Source: Opisthocomus hoazin (lineage: Eukaryota; Chordata; Aves; Opisthocomiformes; Opisthocomidae). Taken from it: a DNA stretch of 64,000 bases. Shown piece by piece: positions 41,901 through 50,470 of this stretch. The stretch covers positions 8,569,216 through 8,633,215 of the forward strand of contig NC_134433.1 in NCBI RefSeq assembly GCF_030867145.1, read 5' to 3'. Both the position numbers and the translations under genes were made by a program. Position 1 is the first letter of the stretch, and every line of letters begins with the position of its first letter. The notes beneath the pieces were generated by a model, which was not told the origin of the DNA, did no database searches, and saw only the letters and a list, made by a program, of their open reading frames with translations.

Positions 41901-44900
41901 TGGCTCACGGTCAGCCAGCTGTCAGCCAACACCCCAAGATCTTTTTCCACTGGGCAGCTTTACAGCCACTCTTCCCCAAGCCTGTAGCACTGTGTGGGGT
42001 TGTTGTGACCCAAGTGGAGGACCTGGCACTTGGCCTTGTTGAACCTCACATAGCTGACCTCAGCCCATCGATCCAGCCTATCCAGATTCCTCCGCAGGGC
42101 CTTCCTACCCTCAAGCAGACCGACACTGCCGCTCAGCTTGGTGTCATCTGCAAACTTATCGAGGGAGCCCTCAATCCCCTCATCCAGATCATTGATAAAG
42201 ATACTAAACAAGACTGGCCCCAAAACTGAGCCCTGGAGAGCACCACTCATGACCGGACACCAGCTGGATTTAACTCCATCCACCACAACTTTCTGGGCTT
42301 GGCCACCCAGTCAGTTTTTTACCCAGCGAAGTGTACACCTGTCTAAGTCATGAGCTGCCAGCTTCTCTAGGAGAATGCATCTTCTTCTCTAGGAGAATTT
42401 CTGCATTATATTCCTGAAAAAAACTAAAAATAGCAGAAGATACTGCTTTGAACAAGCATACCTTTACTCCGATATTGACAGATATTATTAAAAAAAGAAA
42501 TTTCTTCTCATGCAGCTTGAATTTTGCCAAAATAGTCAAAATCAAAACATCACTAAGAGGATGAAGCCAGTGCTTCAGAAAACAAGTTCTGTGTAAATTG
42601 TCTGCTGTATTGACAGAAGCTGATCTGCAGCAGAATGGAGCTCAGGGTGAGGTTAGCAAGAGCTACCTATTCTGCTCCTACAGTGTATTTTACATGTTGT
42701 GCCATATACTATGCTGCTGCAGCCACTTAAAAGCATTGTTGAGCCAGCTAGTTTAAAGCTAAATCCATGCTCTCCCACAGTCCCCGTGGCTGCAGCGTAA
42801 TCAGTTTCCTCACTATTTACTGATGTGACTTGAAGTCAGTGTAGATCAAGGTCTAGCCTAACAGCAGCACCGGAGGTTTTATAGCTGCTTCTCAATGACT
42901 CTGGAACATACTCTGCATTTAGGGTTTTCCTAATGGTCTCAGAAGTTTAAGTCCGTGACTTCATTCAAATATTTTGCATCATTGAAACAGGACAATCAAT
43001 TGTATTTATTCTTTCTGGTGGCTGATAATCAACACACAGAGATACTCCATTAGAGGACCTTCAGTTTTGGACTAATAGAGTATTTAGAACAAATCACAGC
43101 TAATACAAGACTTGAACTGAACCACAACTTCATGGCAAACTAACTTTCACACTGAGCACCATTAAAGTGTTCTCCCATTCACATAACTGCAATAACTGGC
43201 CTGACCAGTTATTGGCAAATTACAAAGCATCGATCTGAACAGTGTGGAACAAGGTAACAGATCAGAGGGGGACAAACTGAAGACTCCATTCCAGCAGACA
43301 ATTAAGGGGAAGAGCTTGTCTTCTGTGTGAAGACTGATGCAAACTCTGTCAAAGCCTGTGAGCAAAACTGCCCGGAAACCACAACTTCATAACTGCCACC
43401 AGCTTACTTTTAAACTAATACTCAAGCTTCTCGTTCTTTACTTTCCTGTTAACTTTTATTTAACAATATGTTCATACACATGGAAAGCCAAACTCAAAAG
43501 TACCGATGCAAGAATTCTGCAATGTAGCAGAATTCTAGCAGATGAACAGTATATTGCGGTGGTATAAATTGCAATTTACAGATTTCCCTCATGGCCCAAA
43601 AGGTCACAGAGTTAACTAAAAAGTGTTTTAGTCATATATTGTGATTAACTGTAAATGTTTGATATTTCAAAGGCCTGGACTCTATGCCCACCTCTGCTCT
43701 TGAATTCTTACATGTCCCTGAAGCTACCTCACTCACGAGAAACTGAGCAAGTTAACAAGTAGGCAACCTTTACTTCACAGGGCTTCTTGAAAATTTTAAG
43801 CCCTTAGAATGTGCAGGAGCCAAGGAATAGTTCAAAGCCTAGAATGAGCCAAATGAGTGCTTGCACTTCATACTTCCAAGTGCATACCCTCCTCGCATCC
43901 CAGTTCTTGCTTGAAGATATTTTCATCTTCCTCTGCTCCCTGCCCTGCTCCAGGGAAAATTACTTGACAATAGAACTCATACACTGAAATTTTTCACTAA
44001 CAGTCTTGCAGTATCATTCAGCATGCACTCTTACTTGTTTCTTTCCCTCTGATGTGTGTGGTTAAGAAATATTCAAAAGAAAAAAGTTTAAACTCTAAAA
44101 CCCACTAGCTTCTCATTTTTCAAAGATACTGACCAAATGTCTTAAATTTCTGAATGGCTGAAATAGTAAAAATAATCATTTTGTGTAGAATTACAAATTT
44201 AACAATCTGTCCTTTGGGTCTTTTCAAGATTTTAAAACATTTATGATTTCCAGGCCACTCAGAAATAAAATATAGCAAGCTCACAAGTGTTTCCTCCTAC
44301 TTTATAAATCAGATTCCTGGAAGCATGGTAGATGCTTGGAAGTGATGCTAAACAGAAGAATTTACACAGACCACAGTCTACATGGAAGGAAAAAACACAT
44401 TTCCCACCAGTTTACCAGAAGCAATGCTTTGCTGTTCACGGCTAAGTAAAAAAAAAAAAAAAAAAAAAAGTTTAATTCACATTTTGGAAGAAGGATACTA
44501 TTTATTAGAAAACAAGTTGCAAATTTGGTAGGTGATGCTTAAGGAAGTTGGTCTCCGTTCTCTTTACACAATCATGTTACACTCTTCCTTGCAGAAGTCA
44601 CACAATATCCAGCAGATCATGCAGAAGTCAAGCCTCCCCTAAACAAACCTGCACAAAGTTCACATAATTTCTACACTTTTAACAGGGGGAATGGCATCAC
44701 TGTTCTTCAGATAATGGAATGCCATATCTAATCTACTAGATCCAAAGAAGGCCCGGTGAGTTGCTGTATACAATAAAGGGAAGCTTTAGTCAAATCTCTG
44801 CAGAATCCAGACACAAAACCAGACTAGTTGCTCTGTATGCTAAAGTCTGTTTAGAAGAGACTTAGACTTTAAAGTATGAATATTAAGCATTTAACTGATG

Positions 44901-45345
44901 TGATTTTTATAAGCATTCTACTAACCATTAATAACTAACACATTATTTATTAGTCTTTGAGGTTTATAATTGGAAGTTTCATTACGAGAATGACCAACTG
45001 GATAAAGCAAGGACGTGAGAAAGATCAAAAAGATATAAAACATATCCTTACATTAGAAGACATTTGTAACTACAGAGTAAGTAGAGCTGTTGAGAATTTA
45101 AATTTCTTTTCCTTAGAAGGATGAAGTAGGCTCTCACCTGGTACAATGAACCAATCCATGAAATTTATCAAATTGGCATAGCACAGCACAGCAGCTGTCA
45201 GGTAAGCTCTCTTTGCTGGATCATTCCTTGAGCCAGACACAAATGGACCTTGTCTCACATGTGCCGCAGTAGCTCCGTAACTCTGCTCCTCGGGAGGCGG
45301 CTGGGACTGCAAGCCTGTGCTTTCATGTGCAATGGGGTTTTGCAT
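14799..45345 (-). CDS. SPNS3: SPNS3, spinster-like MFS lipid transporter 3 (whole gene, 11 coding exons)
   Basis: This is the span of a multi-exon minus-strand gene. The exons (high to low coordinate) are 45138-45345, 40252-40317, 39660-39796, 38993-39144, 38029-38095, 36916-37106, 34816-34968, 31459-31648, 26023-26088, 17712-17810 and 14799-14966. They total 1497 nt, which is 498 residues plus TGA. Every intron is GT-AG and all phases join in one open frame. The protein has the 12-helix MFS layout of the spinster family: MFS motif A ([10 protein letters not shown]) at residues 105-114, a TM4 SRGLVGIG stretch at 145-152, a basic central loop at about 230-273, and [12 protein letters not shown] near 431-442. 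SPNS2 exports sphingosine-1-phosphate and SPNS1 exports lysophospholipids; the SPNS3 substrate is less certain. Assignment to SPNS3 rather than SPNS2 rests on the TM1 'DW' in place of 'DR', GTAS in place of GEAS, and the divergent UBE2G1 neighbour. The protein is slightly shorter than human SPNS3 (about 512). Exon edges are inferred by eye, without transcripts. Confidence 0.93.
14967..17711 (-). other. SPNS3 intron 10
   Basis: This intron holds a (CAA)6 microsatellite at 16913-16930. I see no repeat family, conserved exon or RNA gene. The short open frames in it lack coding character. Confidence 0.85.
16913..16930. repeat. (CAA)6 microsatellite
   Basis: Six perfect CAA units in SPNS3 intron 10. 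Confidence 0.95.
17712..17810 (-). CDS. SPNS3: SPNS3 coding exon 10 (TM10-TM11)
   Basis: This 99-nt, phase 0-0 exon encodes residues 411-443. It reads [15 protein letters not shown] and then [27 protein letters not shown] is a near-invariant spinster motif. The acceptor is tttgtttcag and the donor is GGGACT|gtaagtg. Confidence 0.95.
22924..22939. repeat. Poly-A run, 16 bases
   Basis: A homopolymer in SPNS3 intron 9. No retroposed sequence was recognised beside it. Confidence 0.95.
24480..25079 (+). mobile_element. CR1 non-LTR retrotransposon, 5'-truncated, plus strand
   Basis: This is the 3' end of a chicken-repeat-1 LINE. It carries the C-terminal part of the reverse-transcriptase ORF2, still open to about 24995: SREV-like start, [38 protein letters not shown] and [10 protein letters not shown]. 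Then comes a short 3' UTR (ggttggactagatgacc) and the terminal ATTCTGTGATTCTGTGAT repeat. It sits in SPNS3 intron 9, opposite to the gene. The nearly unbroken frame suggests a fairly young copy. The 5' part is missing, as for most CR1 copies, so it cannot move on its own. Confidence 0.95.
26023..26088 (-). CDS. SPNS3: SPNS3 coding exon 9 (TM10)
   Basis: This 66-nt, phase 0-0 exon encodes residues 389-410, [17 protein letters not shown] then TDILL. It carries the conserved NWAVV-DIL motif of helix 10. The acceptor is cttgcag and the donor is CTGTTG|gtaagtg. Skipping would stay in frame but remove a membrane helix. Confidence 0.93.
26089..31458 (-). other. SPNS3 intron 8
   Basis: This 5.4-kb intron is mostly AT-rich. 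A slightly GC-richer patch lies at about 31140-31330, just downstream of exon 8, without a recognisable exon or repeat. I see nothing else in it. Confidence 0.85.
31459..31648 (-). CDS. SPNS3: SPNS3 coding exon 8 (TM8-TM9)
   Basis: This exon encodes residues 325-388. [20 protein letters not shown] is TM8, [18 protein letters not shown] is the basic cytosolic loop, and [16 protein letters not shown] is TM9. The first codon is split with exon 7 (AG|C). The acceptor is ctcaccag and the donor is CTTTT|gtaagtg. Confidence 0.94.
31649..34815 (-). other. SPNS3 intron 7
   Basis: This is a 3.2-kb intron. No transposable element, RNA gene or convincing exon was seen. Confidence 0.85.
34816..34968 (-). 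CDS. SPNS3: SPNS3 coding exon 7 (TM7)
   Basis: This exon encodes residues 274-324 plus two bases. [19 protein letters not shown] and ALGMWVP match the SPNS3 seventh helix very closely. The following loop has two cysteines (315, 320) and an NSS N-glycosylation sequon at 321-323, consistent with an extracellular or lumenal loop. The acceptor is ctttcag and the donor is AACAG|gtgaggg. Confidence 0.95.
34969..36915 (-). other. SPNS3 intron 6, with an internal CpG island
   Basis: This is a 1.9-kb intron. Its notable content is the GC-rich block at about 36130-36400, described separately. The rest is ordinary AT-rich sequence. Confidence 0.85.
36130..36400. promoter_or_regulatory. Intragenic CpG island in SPNS3 intron 6
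   Basis: A sharp block of G+C- and CpG-rich DNA stands inside an AT-rich intron. It includes overlapping GC boxes (GGGGCGGGG type) around 36185-36215, a NotI-type GCGGCCGC at about 36174-36181, and two copies of the motif CAGCCGAGC (about 36253 and 36333). It lies about 0.5 kb from exon 6. Base composition and Sp1-type sites are typical of a promoter. No exon or coding frame was recognised in it. It could drive an internal SPNS3 transcript, an antisense RNA, or be a regulatory element. Confidence 0.55.
36916..37106 (-). CDS. SPNS3: SPNS3 coding exon 6 (TM6 and central cytosolic loop)
   Basis: This exon encodes residues 211-273 plus two bases. TM6 reads [18 protein letters not shown]. It is followed by a lineage-variable basic and serine/threonine-rich loop, and then [13 protein letters not shown], which aligns with the conserved segment before TM7. 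The acceptor is gtatctacag and the donor is AAGAA|gtaagtg. The loop departs from the DPPRG-type start usual after this helix, so it is either fast-evolving or carries compensated indels. The frame recovers cleanly into exon 7. Confidence 0.9.
38029..38095 (-). CDS. SPNS3: SPNS3 coding exon 5
   Basis: This 67-nt exon encodes residues 188-210 ([16 protein letters not shown] then DWHWAFR). It matches the spinster SGLGY glycine motif of TM5 and the GDWHWALR loop before TM6. The acceptor is gcttacag and the donor is TTCAGG|gtgagtt. The frame joins exon 4 (phase 2) to exon 6 (phase 0). Confidence 0.93.
38993..39144 (-). CDS. SPNS3: SPNS3 coding exon 4 (TM4-TM5)
   Basis: This exon encodes residues 138-187 plus two bases. 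It contains [18 protein letters not shown], one of the most conserved spinster stretches. Arg146 is kept; it matches an arginine that I recall being required for sphingosine-1-phosphate export in SPNS2. The Glu of the usual GEASYS is Thr153, as expected for the SPNS3 branch. The acceptor is cctgcag and the donor is GGAAG|gttggt, somewhat weak at +3. Confidence 0.94.
39660..39796 (-). CDS. SPNS3: SPNS3 coding exon 3 (TM2-TM3, MFS motif A)
   Basis: This exon encodes residues 92-137. It holds the family signature [14 protein letters not shown] (101-114), which contains MFS motif A in the TM2-TM3 cytosolic loop with Asp109, Arg110 and Arg113-Lys114, followed by TM3 ([14 protein letters not shown]). 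The acceptor is tttccag and the donor is TGG|gtatgt. It enters at phase 1 and leaves at phase 0. Confidence 0.95.
40252..40317 (-). CDS. SPNS3: SPNS3 coding exon 2
   Basis: This 66-nt exon encodes residues 70-91 and reads [10 protein letters not shown] then [12 protein letters not shown], the conserved spinster linker from TM1 to TM2. The acceptor is ctgttgcag and the donor is ACAG|gtaaca. Both flanking introns are phase 1, so skipping the exon would keep the frame. Confidence 0.9.
41292..42376 (-). mobile_element. CR1 non-LTR retrotransposon, 5'-truncated, minus strand
   Basis: The 3' end is at 41292 (terminal ATTCTACTATTC) and the 5' truncation at about 42376. Reading the minus strand, the RT core can be followed: [17 protein letters not shown], then the catalytic-type FADD box at about 42142-42153, then [13 protein letters not shown]. 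The frame is broken by an in-frame TAA at 41960-41962, and about 25 nt appear to be deleted at about 41625-41640. A 15-bp direct repeat marks the 5' junction. It lies in SPNS3 intron 1 in the same orientation as the gene. Differences in the 3' UTR show that it belongs to a different CR1 subfamily from the other two. Confidence 0.95.
42362..42398. repeat. 15-bp direct repeat at the CR1 5' junction
   Basis: CTTCTCTAGGAGAAT occurs at 42362-42376 and again at 42384-42398. The first copy belongs to the CR1 body (it encodes the ILLEK of the element on the minus strand). The second lies just outside. It may be a junction duplication made at insertion or a later tandem copy. Confidence 0.8.
44448..44469. 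repeat. Poly-A run, 22 bases
   Basis: A homopolymer in SPNS3 intron 1. I looked upstream for a processed pseudogene body and saw none. Confidence 0.95.
45138..45345 (-). CDS. SPNS3: SPNS3 coding exon 1 (start codon, N-terminus, TM1)
   Basis: This exon encodes residues 1-69 plus one base. The ATG at 45345-45343 has A at -3. A variable hydrophilic, probably cytosolic tail is followed by [21 protein letters not shown] (split: [10 protein letters not shown] then [11 protein letters not shown]), the family's first helix. SPNS1 and SPNS2 have Asp-Arg at the end of TM1; here it is Asp64-Trp65, and human SPNS3 also has Trp. The donor reads CCAG|gtgagag. A plausible acceptor (acttgtag) lies upstream at 45402, so the exon may carry about 56 nt of 5' UTR and a separate upstream non-coding exon is likely. 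Confidence 0.9.
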
Positions 45346-47249
45346 AGTTCCCAGCGCAGAAAGGCACCATAGATTATGAAGTGTTTCCTTAGCGCACCAC
45401 GCTACAAGTCAATTTTGTGTTCGGGCTATGAGGAACTTCAATCACTACGGTCATTTCCGTCAGTGAAGCCCAGCCACTAAAAACTGAAATTTAATGTTAA
45501 CGTTCCCCGCAGTAGGAAGAACGTTGCAGAGGAAGAAGCTGCAGGCCTGTGTTTTTGCAAAAGCAAAAGTGCTGAAATGCTAGACCCTGAAGACAAGGAA
45601 AAGTAAATGTAAACAAAAGCAAGATAGTCCATTGTGCATCCAAGGAAAAAAAATGCATAATTTTGCAACAATCTCACAGAAACTGCATATGCAAAATTAA
45701 TAATAATCTTTACTAAGGTCTCAGTGAGTTGCCAGAGCTAAAACCAGCCTTTCTAGAGAAGAGAGGGAAAGGAAGAAAGAGAAAGTCGTTTGCTAGACCA
45801 GGCACATATCTTTGACTTGAGCCCTCCTTTGCTTCTTGTGCAACTCTGGACAAGTCATTTGCTTCCTCTGCACCTCAGATCTTTATTCCTGCCACACACA
45901 CACCCCCTCCAGCCTTTAAAACAGGGCTACCTAGCCTTGTCCCTGCCACCTGACCAGTCACTTCTCCCTGTTACCTCCTGCCTGCTTTGCACTTCCCAGA
46001 TCTACCCCCAGAACAAAATCCTTTCCAATAAGGTCCTGAGTTCTCAGGTCAAATCAGCTCTTTAAGCAGAAGAGTCATACTCTGGAGTACTTGCTGGCTT
46101 TGTTTTTTTGGTTTTTTTTTTGGTTTTGTTTTTTTTAACGGGGGGGATACCAAACAAACAAACCCCCCCAAATAACCCAAAATGCTACAGTAAGCAGAGA
46201 AAAGGAGATGGAAACAAAACCACTCTTCTTCACCCCTGCTGGAACTGTGCATATTCCACGGTTCTGAATTGTGCAACAGGATTTCTTCCCCTTTCTCCCC
46301 CAAAAAGGGGTCTAAAAGGGGAAGAAAGGAGGACACAGGAAGGCGTTCTTGTTCTTTCAGGGTGCGTAGATACCTTTCTTCCGGCCACTCAGATCTGAGA
46401 AAGTAGTCTTACTCAATTCTTCCAGGATCAGTTTTTCCATTGTATTAATTCTTTTTTAGATACATAACTAGTCACATGTCTTTTGAGCCATTTTGTGGCT
46501 TACCAGGTTCAGTAGAGAATTTATTTTTTTGCACCCTGTTAAGAAAGTTTAAAGTGAGAATTAACAGTAAACTGTAAGAGTTTGAGTGAGGCAGCTAATG
46601 GGAATGAGTACTGATTACAGTCTATGACAAGAGGATTTTTTTTTTTCTTTAAGAACTGTGCGTTTGACACTTCAGACTAAACTGAAAAACAAAACAGCAC
46701 CTAGTATTCTTGGCCATTTTGCAAAATGCAGACTCCTTTACTTTTGCCCACTCAACTCTTTAGTATGTCAGTCTTCATTTCATGAAGATCTAGTTCTTCT
46801 TGAACCAGAAGGCATGTTTAGTTTCATCATGGGTAAGTCCACGTTAATTTTATTTCAAGAGCGGTCTTTTTTTTTGGTAACATCTTAGATCTTAACTTTC
46901 TAAAGGAGGATTTAGACATAGATTACGGGTATCTCTCCCTACTCCTGCTCAAGGGAGCCCCATGTAAGTCAGCTTGTGTCTGAAAACATTTCAGAGTGTG
47001 TCAGCGTACCATCAGGAAGCAATCTTGACTCTCTATTCCATATCATCACTGCTACCTTTGTCGCCACTACAGAACCTTCACAGAGTAAATGTCACATTCT
47101 CTATGCACCCCGCTGCTTTATTAAACCACCGAAGCTGAGAGTTAACTATACTCGGGAACAATAAAGAATCAGCACAATTCTCTAGAGATAAAGAACTTCA
47201 TCTGCAGCCACAACCGCGGATAAAACAATCTACAAAAGAAGGCTGGCTT
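45346..47249. other. Immediate upstream region of SPNS3
   Basis: This AT-rich stretch presumably holds 5' UTR and the first part of an upstream intron of SPNS3. A candidate splice acceptor (acttgtag) is at about 45402-45409. G/T-rich low-complexity sequence lies at about 46100-46150. No coding exon was recognised. Confidence 0.5.
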
Positions 47250-47460
47250 TCGAGGGGGACAAGGCGGCCGCTCCGCCCGCGCCCGGAGCACCGGCCCGAG
47301 CAGCGCCCGCGGCCCGCGCCTCCCGGCACCCGCTGCAGTGCCGCGCCGCGCCGCTGGGCGGCGCTCAAACACCGGCGGCGGGCAGAGCCCCGCCCCTCGC
47401 AGCAGCGGCCGCTGCCGAGCGATGCCGGGGCCCCGCGGCAGCCGCGCTGCCAAACACTTG
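47250..47460 (-). promoter_or_regulatory. CpG island about 1.9 kb upstream of the SPNS3 start codon
   Basis: This is an isolated GC- and CpG-rich block with a GC box (GGGGCGGGG-type, minus strand) at about 47390-47402 and two GCGGCCGC/GCGGCCGC-like sites. It is the only CpG-rich sequence between the SPNS3 start codon and the UBE2G1 island. It is therefore the best candidate for the SPNS3 promoter with a non-coding first exon. No strong splice donor was found in it, so the link is inferred from position alone. It is bordered by an 18-base T run (47466-47483). Confidence 0.45.
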
Positions 47461-47465
47461 TGTAC

Positions 47466-47483
47466 TTTTTTTTTTTTTTTTTA
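47466..47483. repeat. Poly-T run, 18 bases
   Basis: A homopolymer directly beside the 47-kb CpG island. Confidence 0.95.
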
Positions 47484-49589
47484 ATCAAGAAAACCTAACA
47501 GCAACAGGCAGAAGTAGAGCCTAAACAGGATGCTGGAAACTCAGACTGATGAATCTTAGCTGCTTGCGGCAGACGGGTTCATTAGCAATAGGAAGTGAAA
47601 CAGCCCAAGTTGTGCTATTTTATTTTGGTCTTTGTTCTCTTCAAAAGCCAGGCAGCAGTGGATCTGGGCTCTGTATCCTCCAGTACGAATATTTTCCGTA
47701 TTTGATGCCCAGCCACATCTCAAACCCTGTAAGGACGGCCCCACAGGGCAGCTCGTCAGGATTTAACTCTCGCTCTGGATAGCTTAAATGCCTCTTGATC
47801 TGAACGTCCTTTGAGTTTCTGGGGCACATCCTATGTGGCTCTCAAATCCTGACATCTACTGCTAAGGTCGATGTTTAAAGACAGGTAAATGCCAATTTTT
47901 AACTAATACTATAGTGGCAAGAACTCAGTTCTGCTTTCCTAGAACGGAATTTCCAAATTCCACATTTTTCCAAAGACAGAGTCAGTTTAAACAGAAAATG
48001 TTCCTCACAAACACCAAACCACCAGCTCTAAACTCTTCTTAAACTCTTCTTTCCCCTTGTGCCCTGTGTTAACCACTTCTACTTTATGCTTTTTGCTGCT
48101 ATACTAGCTGGCCATTTTTCTGTCTGCAGCGCCAAACCTGTGAGCCAGGTTGTCATGTGGAACTTCAGTGACGAATCAACCACAACCCTGGCACCGTTAC
48201 TGCTACCAGACATCACCCACCTCTGCATCGTCCCCCTGCTCCCTCACCTCAGAGTCACAAGCCATATCCTTCCATCCACACCGTCTTTCACTGCTCCGTA
48301 CAAGTGTGCAGCCGCTTCTAAAAGGCGCTCTGTGACTTGGCCTTACTCTGTCAGCTTCTATAGACATCATTCCTTGCTAGCTATCCTGCCTTGAAGTGTC
48401 TGCTGGTCCTCTTCTCCAACTACAATTTTCATGTTCATGCAGACAACACCAGGCCCAAAAATGCCTGCAAAACTTTGTGACAATCCACTTTTGCTGTCGG
48501 CTACAGAGTGCCACTATACAATACAAGTCAACTTTTGTTAGGCAAGATTACAGCTCATTTCTTTATAGCCAATTTTTTTTTTTCCTTATTTGTTCATTTC
48601 TGTCAATCGGGATATGGACTGTCTTGGAACAAAGTGTAACATTTGCCTAGGTAGCTTACACTAGGAGTGCCAGGTGCCAATGCAATACAAACAGTAGTTT
48701 TTAGCCCTATCGTACTCCCTTCACCAGCTCTGTTCTCTTGACGGTTCATTTACACATCAGATCTCATAGCTGTCTCATACAAGAAGTCACCAGCAGTTAA
48801 ATCCTTCTATGGCAGCAGCAAGTCAGAACCTGTTTATTCCCAGCATTTGGCACAAGTCCACACACAGAGCAACGTATTTTCTTGCACCATTCTGAATCTG
48901 GCTGTGGCACCAAAAGTTGCTTTGACGGCTGAACCTGACAAATGCAGCTGAGACCCCCCAGACGAACAGGCACATTTGGTGATAGCTAGAACTGGTTGGC
49001 TGACAGCTGGCAGGCCAAACCATGGGAGTGCTGAGGAAGCTGGCTTGTTTCAGCTGGAGCATTCAAATAAGGTCTCCTCGGCTATTTCTCACCTAGTGTG
49101 TCCTGTCTGTCCAGGCACCCACTCAGCATCTGGGCAGCTGTCCTGTTCTGTCTTCACTCTGTGCTCTATGCTCCGCCTGCAAGACTGAGGAACCACCCTT
49201 TCTTGGCCACAACCCTACGTGTGCTGCCGTTCTTATTAGGAGACAGCTAATGAAGAGATGCCTTCTGCACTCAAAGGCAGGGCTACGTTAACTGACTAAG
49301 ACTTGTGGAAGCAAGACGCATAACAGCCGCTGGTGTGTTCCTGTCAGTTTAACTCAACCCAGGTGAAATGCTGCCTACAAATGTGCCATGCCTGCAATCC
49401 AGACAGGACTGTTTACAGACAACTGATGTGAGAGCTTCCAGTTTTCCCTGAAAGGATTTCCAAGTATCTACCACAAAATGCCTTTGAATGTATTTATTTA
49501 TCCAAATATCCTTTAATGTGGATGCTGCTGCATCCATGAACAGCTTTGGAGGTTTTGCTGGAGCTTTCCCAGCAAGCTACATCAGATGG
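47484..49589. other. Intergenic, nothing recognised
   Basis: Between the 47-kb CpG island and the CR1. Short open frames occur on both strands without family resemblance or splice context. Confidence 0.7.
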
Positions 49590-50470
49590 AGCATTAATAG
49601 TGGTGTGGTCAACATGCCAGAAGGACGGGATGCCATCCAGGGGGACCTGGACAAGCTTGAGAAGTGGGCCCGTGTGAACCTCATGAAGTTCAACAAGGCC
49701 AAGTGCAGGGCCCTGCACCTGGGTTGGGGCAAACACAGTATCAATACAGGCTGGGGGATGAAGGGATTGCGAGCAGCCCTGCCGAGAAGGACTTGGGGGT
49801 ACTGGTGGATGAAAAGCTGGACATGAGCCAGCATTGTGCGCTGGCAGCCCAGAAGGCCAGCTGTGTCCTGGGCTGCATCCCCAGCAGCACAGGCACAGGG
49901 CAAGGGAGGGGATTCTGCCCCTCTGCTCCCCTCTGGTGAGAGCCCACCAGGAGTCCTGCATCCAGCTCTGGAGCCCTCAGCACAGGACAGACCTGGAGCT
50001 GTTGGAGCGGGGCCAGAGGTGGCCACAAAAATGATCCAAGGGCTGGAACCCCTCTGCTGTGAGGAAAGGCTGAGAGAGCTGGGGCTGTTCAGCCTGGAGA
50101 AAAGAAGGCTCCAGGGAGACCTTATTGCTGCCTTTCAGTACCTGAAGGGGGGTTATGAGAAAGATGGGGACAGGCTTTTTAGCAGGGCCTGCTGCAATAG
50201 GACAAGGGGTAATAGTTTTGAACTAAAAGAGGGTAGATTTAGACTACATAGAAGGAAGAAATTTTTTACAATGAGAGAGGTGAAACCCTGGCACAGGTTG
50301 CCCAGAGAGGTGGCAGATGCCGCATCCTTGGAAACATTCCAGGCCAGGTTGGACAGGGCTCTGAGCAACCTGATCCAGTTGAAGATGTCCCTGCTCAGTG
50401 CAGGGGGTGGGGTTGGGTTGGATGACCTCTAAAGGTCCCTTCCAACCCCAACTATTCTGTGATTCTATGG
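49590..50470 (+). mobile_element. CR1 non-LTR retrotransposon, 5'-truncated, decayed, plus strand
   Basis: The 5' edge is in the SGVV-x-PEGRDAIQ segment after the RT core, and the 3' end is the ATTCTGTGATTCTATGG tail near 50470. The reading frame shifts at about 49735, between RALHLG and [19 protein letters not shown]. It shifts again at about 49935-50035. It is then open through [20 protein letters not shown]. It lies between SPNS3 and UBE2G1. It appears older than the CR1 at 24.5 kb. Confidence 0.95.

Larger units (their letters stand above)
40318..45137 (-). other. SPNS3 intron 1 (with a CR1 element)
   Basis: This 4.8-kb intron separates TM1 from the rest of the protein. It carries a minus-strand CR1 at 41292-42376 and a 22-base A run at 44448-44469. 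I saw no other feature. Confidence 0.85.

Noticed and set aside
44401-44469. 22-base A run as a possible processed pseudogene tail
   Set aside because: No coding-like or mRNA-like sequence and no flanking duplication precede it.
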